Below are positions 49,861 to 58,248 of a DNA stretch of 64,000 bases, piece by piece. Each line of letters begins with the position of its first letter. Position 1 is the first letter of the stretch. The stretch spans positions 14,314-78,313 of the forward strand of contig JBEULG010000026.1 of NCBI GenBank assembly GCA_041287425.1, in the 5' to 3' direction. This DNA comes from JAFGSI01 sp041287425. Lineage in GTDB: Bacteria > Chloroflexota > Anaerolineae > Anaerolineales > Villigracilaceae. The notes beneath the pieces were generated by a model. It made no database searches. It saw only the letters and a program-made list of their open reading frames with translations, and was not told the origin of the DNA. Position numbers and translations under genes: made by a program.

Positions 49861-52800
49861 CCCTTCGACACGCTCAGGGCAAGCCTTTCAATCATCTCTC
49901 TCCATTCTTCCGGCAACGCCGACAAATCCACGTTCTTTTCGCCAATCATCAGCCGCTGGAGCGCCTTGCCCAGCGCCTGAAGTTCCGGCGGAGCGGCGGG
50001 GTCGGCAGCCATTTTGGAGGCGGCCTTGAAGAACGCCTCTGCCTCGGGCTTTTTCTCGCGCGCGGCGCGCAGCGCGGCGGCGATGAACTGCTCGACGCTC
50101 ATCTGCTCCCCTCTCCCTGTGGGAGAGGGGCCGGGGGTGAGGGCTGACTGCGCCAGCCATTCGGGAACATTTTCCTGCCCTGTAATTTCCTTCCAAAGCG
50201 CGTCGAACTGCTCGGCGCCCAACTCATTGCGCCAGCCCGCCAAATCGGACGCCATTGCCTGCTGGGTGCGCGGCTCGATTTTTAGTTCAACCAATTGCAT
50301 CAAGCCCTTGAGAAGAAAAGCGATTGCCTCTTTGTAGTTTTGTTTTCCCCAATACACTTTACTCATCATCCCCAGGGTCATCGCTTTGCCTTTCAGGTCG
50401 CCCAAGCCTTCCATGATTTGCAAAGCCTGCTGATACAACTTCATCGCCCCGTCCAAATCGCCGCGTGTGACGTAAATCTGCGCCATCATCGCCAGCGTGT
50501 CGGACTTGCCTTGCAGGTCGCCCAAGCCTTCCTTGATGTCCAACGACTGCTGATACAACGTCATCGCCCCGTCCAAATCGCCGCGTGTGACGTAAATCTG
50601 CGCCATATTGTGCAGCGTGGCGGACTTGCCTTGCAGGTCGCCCAAGCCTTCCTGGATTTGCAACGCCTGCTGATACAACGTCATCGCCCTGTCCAAATCG
50701 CCGCGTGTGACGTAAATCTGCGCCATATTGTGCAGCGTGGCGGCCTTGCCTTGCAGGTCGCCCAAGCCTTCATCAATTTGCAACGACTGCTGATACAACG
50801 TCATCGCCCCGTCCAAATCGCCGAAGTGGGAGAGCAGGAAGGCAAGGTGATACAGTAAAGTGGATGTTTCTTTATCCTGCTTAAGTTTTGTGGCTTTAAG
50901 CAGGTCGGGCAGGGCAGCGTGAGCAATAGCAGCCATGAATGGGCTGCTATAAATCCCGCCGCCTTCGCTGGCAGGATAGGCTCGGCCCGCCAGTTGGCGC
51001 ATGGCGCGGAAATGATTCTCTTGCATGGAGGGCAGGTCTTCGGGAACGACACGTTCCGCCGCAAATTGACCTAACGCGGGATGAAGTCTGTACAGATAAA
51101 AATTTTCGTTTTGCAATGGCACGGTCACGCGTTCCAGCAAGCAGCGTTCCCACAAGCGATGAACGATGGTTTGCGCGGCGTCCTGTTGCAATTTATCTTC
51201 GTTTTCATCTGTGGGCCATTTTCCTGCGAGCGTTGGCGCGGCCACGGGCGCGGCAAAGAAACCAACAAAGATGCTCAACCGCGACAGAGCCCTTCGTAAT
51301 TCGTTTCCTTCTTCATCCTTCGGCAAGTTATCCAGCGAAAAGGCAAAGCAGGCGCTCAAACTGGCGTGACGTTCCTGCTCCGTCCACGCGTCGCTGGCTT
51401 GGGGCAAGAAGGCTTGCAGTTTTTCGGTGAACGCTTCCAGCGACAAGCCCGCCTGTTCTTCAAAGATGGGCGCCAGCAGGCGCAGGGCAAGCGGGTGTCC
51501 GCCCACCGCCGCGCTGAGTTGTTCCAAGCCCGTTTCGGTCAGGGCGCCCCTGCGCGTGCTGACGTTCTCATAGAACAACGCGCCGCCCAGGGCGTCTTCC
51601 AAGCCGTAAATTTCTTCGAGGTGTTCGCCAGGCAGTTGCGTCTTCCCGCGGCTGGTGATGCACAGGGTCACGCCTGCGGCGGGCAGGCTCTGGAAGAAGG
51701 CGTACAAACTCTTGGCGGCTTTTTTCTCCTCGGCTGCGCCGTTGTCGCGGGCGTGAACCAGCGTTTCAAAATTATCCAAGCCCAGCAGCGCGCGCCCTCG
51801 CGTCAACGCGTTCCGCACCAGCGCTTCGCGTTCCTTCGGGTCATCCGCGCAGGGGGAAGGCAGCCCCAAAAAGCGTTCGACTCGTCCCAGCACACTTTCC
51901 AGCGAGGGCAGCGGGTCCAGCCCGATGGCGAGAGTCAAGTCGAAGGAGGGGGCGAAGCGCAGCAGGGCTTCGCGCAGCAGGGCGGTCTTGCCGATTCCGC
52001 CCGCGCCGTGCAGGGTTACGACGCGTTTCTTGTCAATCAGCAGGCGCGCGCCAAGGCGCATCAACTCGCGCTGGCGTCCGATGAATCCGCTGGCAGGGGT
52101 GGGCAGGTCGCTCACGTCGGCAGGGCGGAACAGGCTCACGGTCTGTGCGCCCGCGCCGCGCCAGGATAACCTGCCGATTTCATCGGGGTGCGCGGCGTAC
52201 AGCGCAATCATGCCGACGAAAAATTCATCCTCCCGCTTCACCGCCCGCCGCGCCTGCCGCGCCGCCTCGGGGACGGTGTGTCCGTGCGCAAGGTAGTTGT
52301 AGAACTGTCCGCTGATGTGCGGCGCAAACGGGTCGGGGAGATTGAACTGCATCCCCAGCGCAAACGGCACTCCCGCCTTCGCCAGTTCCCGCGCCAGATT
52401 GGAAAACTCGGTTCGCTCCGGGACCGCGGACTGGCACGCGCTCAGGAAGCCAATCCACGCCTTATCTTTGACCTCCCGCACGAACTCCCGCGCCGGGAGC
52501 GGATTCGCCGCCCCGTCCTCGCGCTCGAACAACAGGATGGCGCCTTCCCTCGTCGCCGCGCCGTGACCTGAGAAATGCGCAATCATCCCCGTTTGGAATC
52601 TCGCCATCATGCTGTGCAGGGCTTCGGGCGTCGCGGGTCTCAACTCCAGCATGTCGAACGGCGCGTTGCTTTTCCCGATGTGACGTTGCATCTCGCGCCA
52701 TTCGCCTTCCACATCCAGGGCGCGCAGCGGCTCGCCGCTCTCATCCACCAGCGGGTTGGCAGGGATGAACAACAGCGGCACGCGCTCGACCTCCTGCAAG

Positions 52801-53174
52801 GGACGCTTTGCGGGGCGTTCCGTCTCTGGCAGGGCGCGCACGAAGGCGCAGTCTTCCACCACGTATTCTTCTTTGGCTGGGTTATAGGCGTACTCCCACG
52901 CCACGCCGTCGAGTTCGGGCGACTCCAACACCAGCACAATCGTCCGTTCGGGCTGTTTGGAGAGCGCCTCGAACGCAGCCCGCGCGGGAGAACCGTCCCT
53001 GAACAGGGCTTGGAAGAGATGAGCGCCAATTTCTCTGGGATTGGCAACGAAAGCCTTGACTTCGGCCTGCGTCTGCGGCCAATGCAAATCCGCCAGCGAA
53101 AATTGGTGGCTTTCCTTCCCGTTGGCGTGTACGGTGATTTGGTTTTTGGCGAGGGTGAGGTGGAGGGTGAGCAT
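49857..53174 (-). CDS. CHAT protease - STAND NTPase - TPR protein
   Basis: The 1105-residue protein has an N-terminal CHAT (caspase-like) protease domain (to about 330) with His204 in AHFSGHGAATREG and Cys247 in IGFLSACQSA. A STAND ATPase follows (about 362-640; sensor start FIGRQREL, Walker A GAGGIGKTALL at 390-400, Walker B LLGLDNFETL), then a helical part and about five 40-residue TPRs (from about 770) whose DNA is near-identical. It resembles signal-activated protease switches of bacterial immunity or cell death. A palindrome encoding LTPGPSPTGRGEQ is inserted in frame near residue 1010. The start at 53174 lies 4 bases after the upstream stop. Confidence 0.87.
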   Translation of the reverse strand: MLTLHLTLAKNQITVHANGKESHQFSLADLHWPQTQAEVKAFVANPREIGAHLFQALFRDGSPARAAFEALSKQPERTIVLVLESPELDGVAWEYAYNPAKEEYVVEDCAFVRALPETERPAKRPLQEVERVPLLFIPANPLVDESGEPLRALDVEGEWREMQRHIGKSNAPFDMLELRPATPEALHSMMARFQTGMIAHFSGHGAATREGAILLFEREDGAANPLPAREFVREVKDKAWIGFLSACQSAVPERTEFSNLARELAKAGVPFALGMQFNLPDPFAPHISGQFYNYLAHGHTVPEAARQARRAVKREDEFFVGMIALYAAHPDEIGRLSWRGAGAQTVSLFRPADVSDLPTPASGFIGRQRELMRLGARLLIDKKRVVTLHGAGGIGKTALLREALLRFAPSFDLTLAIGLDPLPSLESVLGRVERFLGLPSPCADDPKEREALVRNALTRGRALLGLDNFETLVHARDNGAAEEKKAAKSLYAFFQSLPAAGVTLCITSRGKTQLPGEHLEEIYGLEDALGGALFYENVSTRRGALTETGLEQLSAAVGGHPLALRLLAPIFEEQAGLSLEAFTEKLQAFLPQASDAWTEQERHASLSACFAFSLDNLPKDEEGNELRRALSRLSIFVGFFAAPVAAPTLAGKWPTDENEDKLQQDAAQTIVHRLWERCLLERVTVPLQNENFYLYRLHPALGQFAAERVVPEDLPSMQENHFRAMRQLAGRAYPASEGGGIYSSPFMAAIAHAALPDLLKATKLKQDKETSTLLYHLAFLLSHFGDLDGAMTLYQQSLQIDEGLGDLQGKAATLHNMAQIYVTRGDLDRAMTLYQQALQIQEGLGDLQGKSATLHNMAQIYVTRGDLDGAMTLYQQSLDIKEGLGDLQGKSDTLAMMAQIYVTRGDLDGAMKLYQQALQIMEGLGDLKGKAMTLGMMSKVYWGKQNYKEAIAFLLKGLMQLVELKIEPRTQQAMASDLAGWRNELGAEQFDALWKEITGQENVPEWLAQSALTPGPSPTGRGEQMSVEQFIAAALRAAREKKPEAEAFFKAASKMAADPAAPPELQALGKALQRLMIGEKNVDLSALPEEWREMIERLALSVSKG
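50100..50149. repeat. REP-like palindrome inserted in the CHAT gene
   Basis: CCCCTCTCCCTGTGGGAGAG followed by GGGCCGGGGGTGAGGG, an in-frame insertion read as LTPGPSPTGRGEQ. A relative lies in the HAD gene at 62922-62962. Confidence 0.82.
50385..50830. repeat. 120-base tandem repeats encoding TPRs
   Basis: Four successive 120-base units, differing at only a few positions, encode consecutive 40-residue TPRs (DLDGAMTLYQQSLQI, GLGDLQGKSATLHNMAQIYV). Confidence 0.9.
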
Positions 53175-53178
53175 AACG

Positions 53179-53643
53179 TCATATCCTAAACAACACATCC
53201 AGCGCCGCGGCGAGCATCAGCAGCGCGCCGGCGGCGAACGTCCACGCAGCCAGGCGGACGAACCTGTGCTTGCGATTCAGCATCTTCTCCAGGACGGCGC
53301 GTTTCTCCGTCAGGCTGGCGCGCGCGAAAACGTACCGTTTGGGCGAAACAGCAAGCAGCGCGAAAAACAAGGCGATGAAAAACGCCAGCAGCGCGCCTGC
53401 GCCAATCACCTTGATTTCCACAAATCCCAGGTAGGCGGGCGCATCCTTGAGCGCCAGCAAGCCAAAGAACGCGCCGAGCAGGGCAGTGGAGAGGGTGATA
53501 ATCTGCCGCGCCGCGTCTTCGAGCGTTTTCAGCGAGTCTTGCTCCATCTCGTCGAAGAACTTCTCCAGCCGCTCCTCCTGCGCGGAAAGAGGGGAGGAGG
53601 TGACCAGGATTTCGTCTGGTGGGGGGTCAGTCGGTTTCGACAC
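53179..53643 (-). CDS. Two- or three-helix membrane protein of the CHAT operon
   Basis: From the GTG at 53643 the protein has 154 residues. It has an acidic, helical N-terminal part (AQEERLEKFFDEMEQDSLKT, about 22-50), two membrane helices (about 58-76 and 85-106) and a third near the C terminus. AGGAGG lies 8 bases before the GTG; the frame is open to 53712. It sits 4 bases ahead of the CHAT-STAND gene and overlaps the zinc-ribbon gene, so it is probably part of the same unit, perhaps as a membrane effector. The family is not recognised. Confidence 0.7.
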   Translation of the reverse strand: MSKPTDPPPDEILVTSSPLSAQEERLEKFFDEMEQDSLKTLEDAARQIITLSTALLGAFFGLLALKDAPAYLGFVEIKVIGAGALLAFFIALFFALLAVSPKRYVFARASLTEKRAVLEKMLNRKHRFVRLAAWTFAAGALLMLAAALDVLFRI

Positions 53644-53863
53644 TGCGGTAGCCTCCTCGCTTCGCATCCGTGCGCGGAAACGTGATTTTGAAGCGCCGGC
53701 CGCATTTTTCACACGTCACGGCCAGTTCCTCGTCGGTCTCAACCGCGCGATGGATGGCGCCTTTATAGAGATACCCGCCATCTTTTTTCAACTCAGCCAG
53801 GTCATAGCGGTTTTTGTGCCTGCATTTCGGGTTTGGGCATTCGGCAACAACAAACGGCGGCAT
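53627..53863 (-). CDS. Small zinc-ribbon-like protein
   Basis: The 78-residue protein has two Cys pairs, CPNPKC (about 9-14) and CEKC (about 55-58), a typical zinc-ribbon spacing, with a Lys/Asp-rich middle. The ATG at 53863 is preceded by GAGGAGG. Its 3' end overlaps the start of the membrane protein gene by 17 bases in another frame, which ties the three genes (zinc ribbon, membrane protein, CHAT-STAND-TPR) into one operon. The role is unknown. Confidence 0.68.
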   Translation of the reverse strand: MPPFVVAECPNPKCRHKNRYDLAELKKDGGYLYKGAIHRAVETDEELAVTCEKCGRRFKITFPRTDAKRGGYRSVETD

Positions 53864-54230
53864 GGAATTGACCTCCTCGGATATTTTGTATCGGCAGGTT
53901 TTCAGCCTGATGTTTGAGCAGGGCAATCAGAAATTTGAGCAGGGTCTTGGGCAGGTCGGCGGGCATGCATCCCCCTGGGTGGGGAGGGTTTGGATACAGT
54001 ATAGAGCAAAAGGGGGTGTTTCGTCAACGAATCAGTGTTCGGTGTTCAGGATTCGGTCGCCAGGCGCCAACCGATAACCGACAGATACCGGTGGGGTGGG
54101 GGAGGGGATGGAGTGTTCCAGTGTCCAGTGTCCAGTGTCCAGTGTTCAGTTGCAACGCGTCAAGGTTTCGATGACCAATTCAAAGGCGTCAACATGCAAA
54201 CGTTTCAACCGGCAAACGTAAAGAGGGGAG
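53864..54230. other. Intergenic region with heptamer array
   Basis: Between divergent genes. It holds near-repeats of TTTGAGCAGGG (53911-53945) and an array of CAGTGTC heptamers (54114-54150). The rest shows no reading frame I trust and no recognisable attachment site. Confidence 0.5.
54114..54150. repeat. CAGTGTC heptamer array
   Basis: Four to five CAGTGTC/CAGTGTT units in tandem, one of the cleanest heptamer arrays in the window. Confidence 0.85.
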
Positions 54231-54259
54231 TTGACACGGCGGCGGATTGGATGTAAAAT
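54231..54259 (+). promoter_or_regulatory. Promoter of the tyrosine recombinase gene
   Basis: A consensus TTGACA (54231-54236), a 17-base spacer and TAAAAT (54254-54259). An AT-rich leader with TATCATTATCATA follows, which could bind a regulator. Confidence 0.78.
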
Positions 54260-54307
54260 GACAATGCTTTCGATAAGTATCATTATCATAAACATAAGGA
54301 AACCCGC

Positions 54308-55291
54308 ATGGAAACGCCCAAAACCCTGGCCGAAGCCGTCCAAAGTTACCTGGAGACCGTCCGCAGCGCCCGCAGCGAAAACACCGCCCGCACCTACGCC
54401 AACGCGCTCGATGCTTTCCTGCGCGTTCTGAAAGAACACTGGCTCGAACCGGAGGCCCCCGTCTCGCAACTGAGCGAGGACGGCATGGCCTGGATGCTCT
54501 CTTATCTCAAAGTGTTCTCCTCCGCCACCGAGCGGCTCTACACGCAGGCCGTCAAAGGGTTCTACACTTACCTGGCCGCCGAGCGCCTGGCCGAAATCAA
54601 CCTGCCGCGGCTGGAAAGACTCATCCGTCAGCGCGCCCGGCGCACGGGTCCGCGCCTGCCCCAGTTCCCGCGGGACGAAATCGAGTCACTGCTCGAATTT
54701 GTGAATAATTTCACGAATAACTTGTCAGACAACCCGAATGAACGCTTACGCGCATTAAGGGACCGCGCCTTCCTGCTCACCCTGGCCGACACCGGGCTGC
54801 GCGTCCACGAGGCATGCGCCCTGCGCCGCGGCGACCTGGACTGGAACGAGGGCCGCGCCGTCATCATCGGCAAAGGCGATAAGCAGGCCGTCGTCCGCTT
54901 TTCGAGCCGCGCCCTGTCTGCGCTGCGCGACTACCTCTCGGCCCGCGCCGCGCTGGATGGGGCCTCGGGCCGCCCGCTCCCCTCCCTGCCCCTCTTCGCC
55001 CGCCACGACAAAGGCGCCGGCAGGAAGGTCAAGCCGATGACCACCACCACCGGCCGCAACATCGTCGCCGAGCGCGTCCGCCAGGCGTTGGGCGCGGAGG
55101 CCGAGGGCCGCATCACCCCCCACTCGTTCCGGCACTACTTCGTCACCACCGTGCTGCGCGCCAGCGGCAACCTGAAACTGGCCCAGGCCCTGGCGCGGCA
55201 CGCCAACATCCAGGTCACGCAGCGCTACGCCCACCTTTCGGACGACGAACTCGACCGGGGGTATCACGAGATTTTCGAGGGAATCAAATAG
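54308..55291 (+). CDS. Tyrosine recombinase (XerC/XerD-like integrase)
   Basis: The 327-residue protein has an N-terminal SAM-like core-binding domain (to about 105) and a catalytic domain with all active-site residues: Arg165 (DTGLRVHEA), Lys192 (GKGDK), His272 and Arg275 (HSFRH), His298 (RHAN) and nucleophile Tyr307 (QRYAHLS). It could be a chromosome-dimer-type Xer protein or an integrase. No tRNA target, attachment repeats or phage genes flank it, so its own element, if any, is not visible. AAGGAAAC precedes the ATG. Confidence 0.92.
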   Translation: METPKTLAEAVQSYLETVRSARSENTARTYANALDAFLRVLKEHWLEPEAPVSQLSEDGMAWMLSYLKVFSSATERLYTQAVKGFYTYLAAERLAEINLPRLERLIRQRARRTGPRLPQFPRDEIESLLEFVNNFTNNLSDNPNERLRALRDRAFLLTLADTGLRVHEACALRRGDLDWNEGRAVIIGKGDKQAVVRFSSRALSALRDYLSARAALDGASGRPLPSLPLFARHDKGAGRKVKPMTTTTGRNIVAERVRQALGAEAEGRITPHSFRHYFVTTVLRASGNLKLAQALARHANIQVTQRYAHLSDDELDRGYHEIFEGIK

Positions 55292-55359
55292 TCAGGCAGA
55301 AGTGCTTGGCGGCGCAGCCCATCGCCCGCCGGTAGAAAGTCAAGGCGAAGAACTTCGCT

Positions 55360-55368
55360 TGGTATAAT
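55360..55368 (+). promoter_or_regulatory. Extended -10 promoter of the MATE gene
   Basis: TGG directly precedes TATAAT (55363-55368). No good -35 is seen. A GC-rich leader of about 90 bases with GCCGCC/GGCGGGC arms follows before the start codon. Confidence 0.5.
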
Positions 55369-55458
55369 TGCGTTCATGCCGCCCTGAATTTGGCGGGCAG
55401 TGTCCCATTTGCGGCGCCGAATGTTCCCCCGGGCAAATTTTTGGCAAGGAGAAACATC

Positions 55459-56862
55459 TTGTCCCTTGTTTGTTTCAAGCCCATTCAGCGGCTTGTCGGC
55501 TATTATCGCGACCCGGCCTATTTTCGGGAATTGTTTCGCATCGGGATGCCGATTGCTTTTCAGCAATTCGTGTTCTCGCTGCTCAACATGGTGGGGAATG
55601 TGTTGGTGGGTCAGCGCGGCGACGTGGCCATGGCGGCTGTCAGCGTGGCCGGTCAGATTTATTTCCTCCTCAGCCTGTTCCTGTTCGGCGTGGCCAGCGG
55701 CTCGGCGATGGTCACGGCGCAACTATGGGGGAAGCGGGATGTGCCCACCATCCGCAAGGTGCTGGCGTTGTGTCTGTGGTTGAGTCTGGGTATCAGCGGT
55801 CTCTTCCTGCTCGTCTCGGAATTCTTCCCTGTGCAAATTCTGAGCATTTATTCCAGCGATCCAGCCGTGCTTGCCCTGGGAAGCGCCTATCTCAGAATCA
55901 TGGCCGGTTCGTTTCTTTTCTTCGCGGTCACGTTCAGTTATGCGCTGGTGCTGCGCAGCATGGGGAACGTCAAACTGCCGGTGGGCGTCAGCGTTGCCTC
56001 GCTGGCGCTGAATATTTTGCTCACCTATGGCTTCATCTTCGGAAAATTAGGTTTGCCAGAACTGGGCGTGCTCGGCGCGGCCTGGGCCATGCTGATTGCG
56101 CGTCTGCTGGAGTGTGTCGTTCTCTTGCTTTTTACTTACCTGGGGCGTTCGCCGGCAGCAGCCTCCTGGAGCGAACTGTGTTCCTTCGACGGGAAGTTCT
56201 TTCTGCGGGTGATGAAACCCGTCTGGCCGGTCATCCTGAACGAACTTCTTTGGTCACTGGGCATCAGCGCTTATAACGCCGTGTACGGCCACATTGGAAC
56301 CGGAGCGCTGGCCGCCATCAACGTCTTATCTTCCGTGGATAACATCGCCATGGTGCTGTTCATGGGCATTTCGAATGGCACTTCTGTGGCGGTCGGCAAC
56401 CGCATCGGCGCCGGGGATGTGGAAAGCGCCTATCGGTACGTGGGCCGCTCCATCGGCCTGGGGACGGCGCTGGCGCTCGTCGTCGGCGCGGCTGTCTGGC
56501 TGTTGCGCGCCCCGGTCGTCTCGCTCTACAAAATCTCACCGCAGGCGGCCGCTTCGGCTTACCAGTTGCTCACCATTCTGGGCGGGCTGCTGTGGCTGCG
56601 CATGACGAACATGACGCTCATCATCGGTATGTTGCGGGCCGGCGGCGACACGCGTTTCTCGCTCTTCCTGGACGGCGTTATCATCTGGGTGTTGGGCGTC
56701 CCGATGGCGCTGTTGGGGGCGTTCGTCCTGCATCTGCCGGTGCAGTGGGTCTATCTGATGGTGATGTCGGAAGAAGCGGCCAAATACGTCCTGGGATTGC
56801 GGCGCTACGTCAGCCGCCGATGGATTCATGACCTGACTCATTTGAGCGTCGCGGCCGACTGA
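55459..56862 (+). CDS. MATE-family efflux transporter
   Basis: The protein has about 467 residues and 12 membrane helices in two related halves, the MATE/NorM layout. Typical stretches are FRIGMPIAFQQFVFSLLNMVGNVLVGQ at the start, VTAQLWGKRD after helix 2 and TSVAVGNRIGAGDVESAYR in the second half. It should export drugs or metabolites using H+ or Na+. The TTG at 55459 was chosen because AAGGAG lies 7 bases upstream; a longer frame to 55390 exists. The leader between promoter and start has hairpin potential. Confidence 0.9.
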   Translation: MSLVCFKPIQRLVGYYRDPAYFRELFRIGMPIAFQQFVFSLLNMVGNVLVGQRGDVAMAAVSVAGQIYFLLSLFLFGVASGSAMVTAQLWGKRDVPTIRKVLALCLWLSLGISGLFLLVSEFFPVQILSIYSSDPAVLALGSAYLRIMAGSFLFFAVTFSYALVLRSMGNVKLPVGVSVASLALNILLTYGFIFGKLGLPELGVLGAAWAMLIARLLECVVLLLFTYLGRSPAAASWSELCSFDGKFFLRVMKPVWPVILNELLWSLGISAYNAVYGHIGTGALAAINVLSSVDNIAMVLFMGISNGTSVAVGNRIGAGDVESAYRYVGRSIGLGTALALVVGAAVWLLRAPVVSLYKISPQAAASAYQLLTILGGLLWLRMTNMTLIIGMLRAGGDTRFSLFLDGVIIWVLGVPMALLGAFVLHLPVQWVYLMVMSEEAAKYVLGLRRYVSRRWIHDLTHLSVAAD

Positions 56863-56910
56863 TTCCCCTTCCCTGCAAGAGTACCATTCCTAATCGGAGT
56901 CTCTTGTCTC

Positions 56911-56939
56911 TTGCTCAAATAGAACATTTGTTCTATAAT
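56911..56939 (+). promoter_or_regulatory. Promoter with LexA/SOS-like box
   Basis: TTGCTC (56911-56916), a 17-base spacer and TATAAT (56934-56939). The palindrome AGAACATTTGTTCT (56921-56934) lies between them and matches the GAAC-N4-GTTC core of the LexA box of Gram-positive type. The start site would fall on the ATG at 56946. Confidence 0.72.
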
Positions 56940-56945
56940 GAGGGC

Positions 56946-58109
56946 ATGGAAGCCATTGACCGCTTGCGCCTGCTCAGTCAGCAAATGGCCTTCGAACCCG
57001 ACTCCGACCTGCGCCCCGACGGGACACCGCTCGTCCCCTCCGAGTGCCTGGCCCGTCGCGCCGACGAGTTGTACGTCCATCCGGCGGTGATGCCCAATGG
57101 TCGGCGCATCCGCCTGCTCAAGACGCAACTCTCCTCCTTCTGCGAGCGCGATTGCCGTTACTGCGCCTTCCGCACCGGCCGGGATTTTCGCCGGGCGGCT
57201 TTTGCGCCGGAGGAATTTGCCCGCCTGTTTCTCGAACTCCACCGGCGCGGCATTGCGGAAGGATTGTTCCTCAGTTCCGGTCTGGCTGGCGGCAGCGTGC
57301 GTACCCAGGACCGGCTGATTGCCGTCGCCGAAATCTTGCGCCTGCGTTTTGGCTACCGCGGCTACCTCCATCTCAAGATCATGCCCGGCGCCGAGCGGGC
57401 GCAGGTTGAGCGCGCCATGCAATTGGCCGACCGCGTCTCAGTCAACCTCGAAGCGCCCAACCGCAGCCGTCTGGCGCAGTTGGCCCCTCATAAAGCCTTC
57501 GAGGATGAATTGCTGACGCCCTTGCGCTGGGTCGAGGACGTGCGTCGCACCCAGCCCGCTCAGCGTGGCTGGAATGGCCGCTGGCCCTCGTCCACCACCC
57601 AGTTCGTCGCCGGTGGCTCGGACGAAAGCGACCTCGAACTGCTCCAAACGACCGAATATCTCTATCGTCTCTTGCGCCTGCAGCGCGCCTATTTCATGGC
57701 TTTCTCCCCCGTGCCGGATACGCCGCTCGAAACGCATCCTCCCACCCCGCCGCTGCGTCAATTGCGCCTCTATCAGGCCTCCTTTCTGCTGCGCGACTAT
57801 GGCTTCAGCGTGGAGGAGTTGCCCTTCGAAGCCGATGGCCGCCTGCCGATCCAGAGCGACCCGAAACTGGCCTGGGCGCAGAAAAATCTGGCGGGGGCGC
57901 CGGTCGAGGTCAACCGCGCCGAGCGGTTACAGTTGCTGCGCGTCCCCGGCATCGGGCCGCGCGGCGCGGAGGCCATCCTGCGGGCGCGGCGCGAAGGCCG
58001 CATCCGCGACCTCTCGGCGTTGAAGAAAATGGGGATATGGACCGAACGGGCCGCGCCTTTCCTGCTCTTTGACGGCAGGCGGGCGCCTGTTCAACCGGCT
58101 CTTTTCTGA
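56946..58109 (+). CDS. Radical SAM protein with C-terminal helix-hairpin-helix, putative DNA repair/modification
   Basis: The 387-residue protein has the 4Fe-4S motif FCERDCRYCAFR (Cys66, Cys70, Cys73), a partial TIM barrel (GLFLSSGLAGGS, LHLKIMPGA, VSVNLEAPN) and a C-terminal HhH DNA-binding motif (LRVPGIGPRGAEAILRARR). It matches the family annotated as putative DNA modification/repair radical SAM protein. That family is often beside a uracil-DNA-glycosylase-like gene; none is next to it here. An SOS-type box lies in its promoter, which supports a DNA-damage role. The expected transcript start coincides with the ATG. Confidence 0.85.
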   Translation: MEAIDRLRLLSQQMAFEPDSDLRPDGTPLVPSECLARRADELYVHPAVMPNGRRIRLLKTQLSSFCERDCRYCAFRTGRDFRRAAFAPEEFARLFLELHRRGIAEGLFLSSGLAGGSVRTQDRLIAVAEILRLRFGYRGYLHLKIMPGAERAQVERAMQLADRVSVNLEAPNRSRLAQLAPHKAFEDELLTPLRWVEDVRRTQPAQRGWNGRWPSSTTQFVAGGSDESDLELLQTTEYLYRLLRLQRAYFMAFSPVPDTPLETHPPTPPLRQLRLYQASFLLRDYGFSVEELPFEADGRLPIQSDPKLAWAQKNLAGAPVEVNRAERLQLLRVPGIGPRGAEAILRARREGRIRDLSALKKMGIWTERAAPFLLFDGRRAPVQPALF

Positions 58110-58168
58110 TTCTCCCCGGCCAGCGGGAACCAAACCGGCACTCCCGCCGTCTTCCCATTGACCGGCCG

Positions 58169-58211
58169 CGGCGAATTTGCTACACTTACATCGCGTGGAG
58201 CAAATTCGCCG
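58169..58211. repeat. 13-bp inverted repeat upstream of the lipoprotein gene
   Basis: CGGCGAATTTGCT (58169-58181) is exactly repeated in inverse at 58199-58211, with 17 bases between. A TATACT (58213-58218) follows directly. It could be an operator or a stem-loop. Confidence 0.7.
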
Positions 58212-58248
58212 TTATACTGCTTCCTGCGACGAAAAGGAGAATCGTCTT

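Noticed and set aside
16785..54150. CRISPR arrays
   Set aside because: The tandem repeats have 7-8 base units or are TPR codons; none has 25-40 base repeats with unique spacers, and no cas gene is present.
54308..55291. Integrated prophage or island driven by the tyrosine recombinase
   Set aside because: No phage genes, attachment repeats or tRNA target flank the gene, and the neighbours look like ordinary chromosomal genes.
55376..55387. Three-codon ORF (Met-Pro-Pro-stop) in the MATE leader as a regulatory mini-ORF
   Set aside because: It is too short to judge, lacks a ribosome site, and no convincing pair of alternative hairpins was found.
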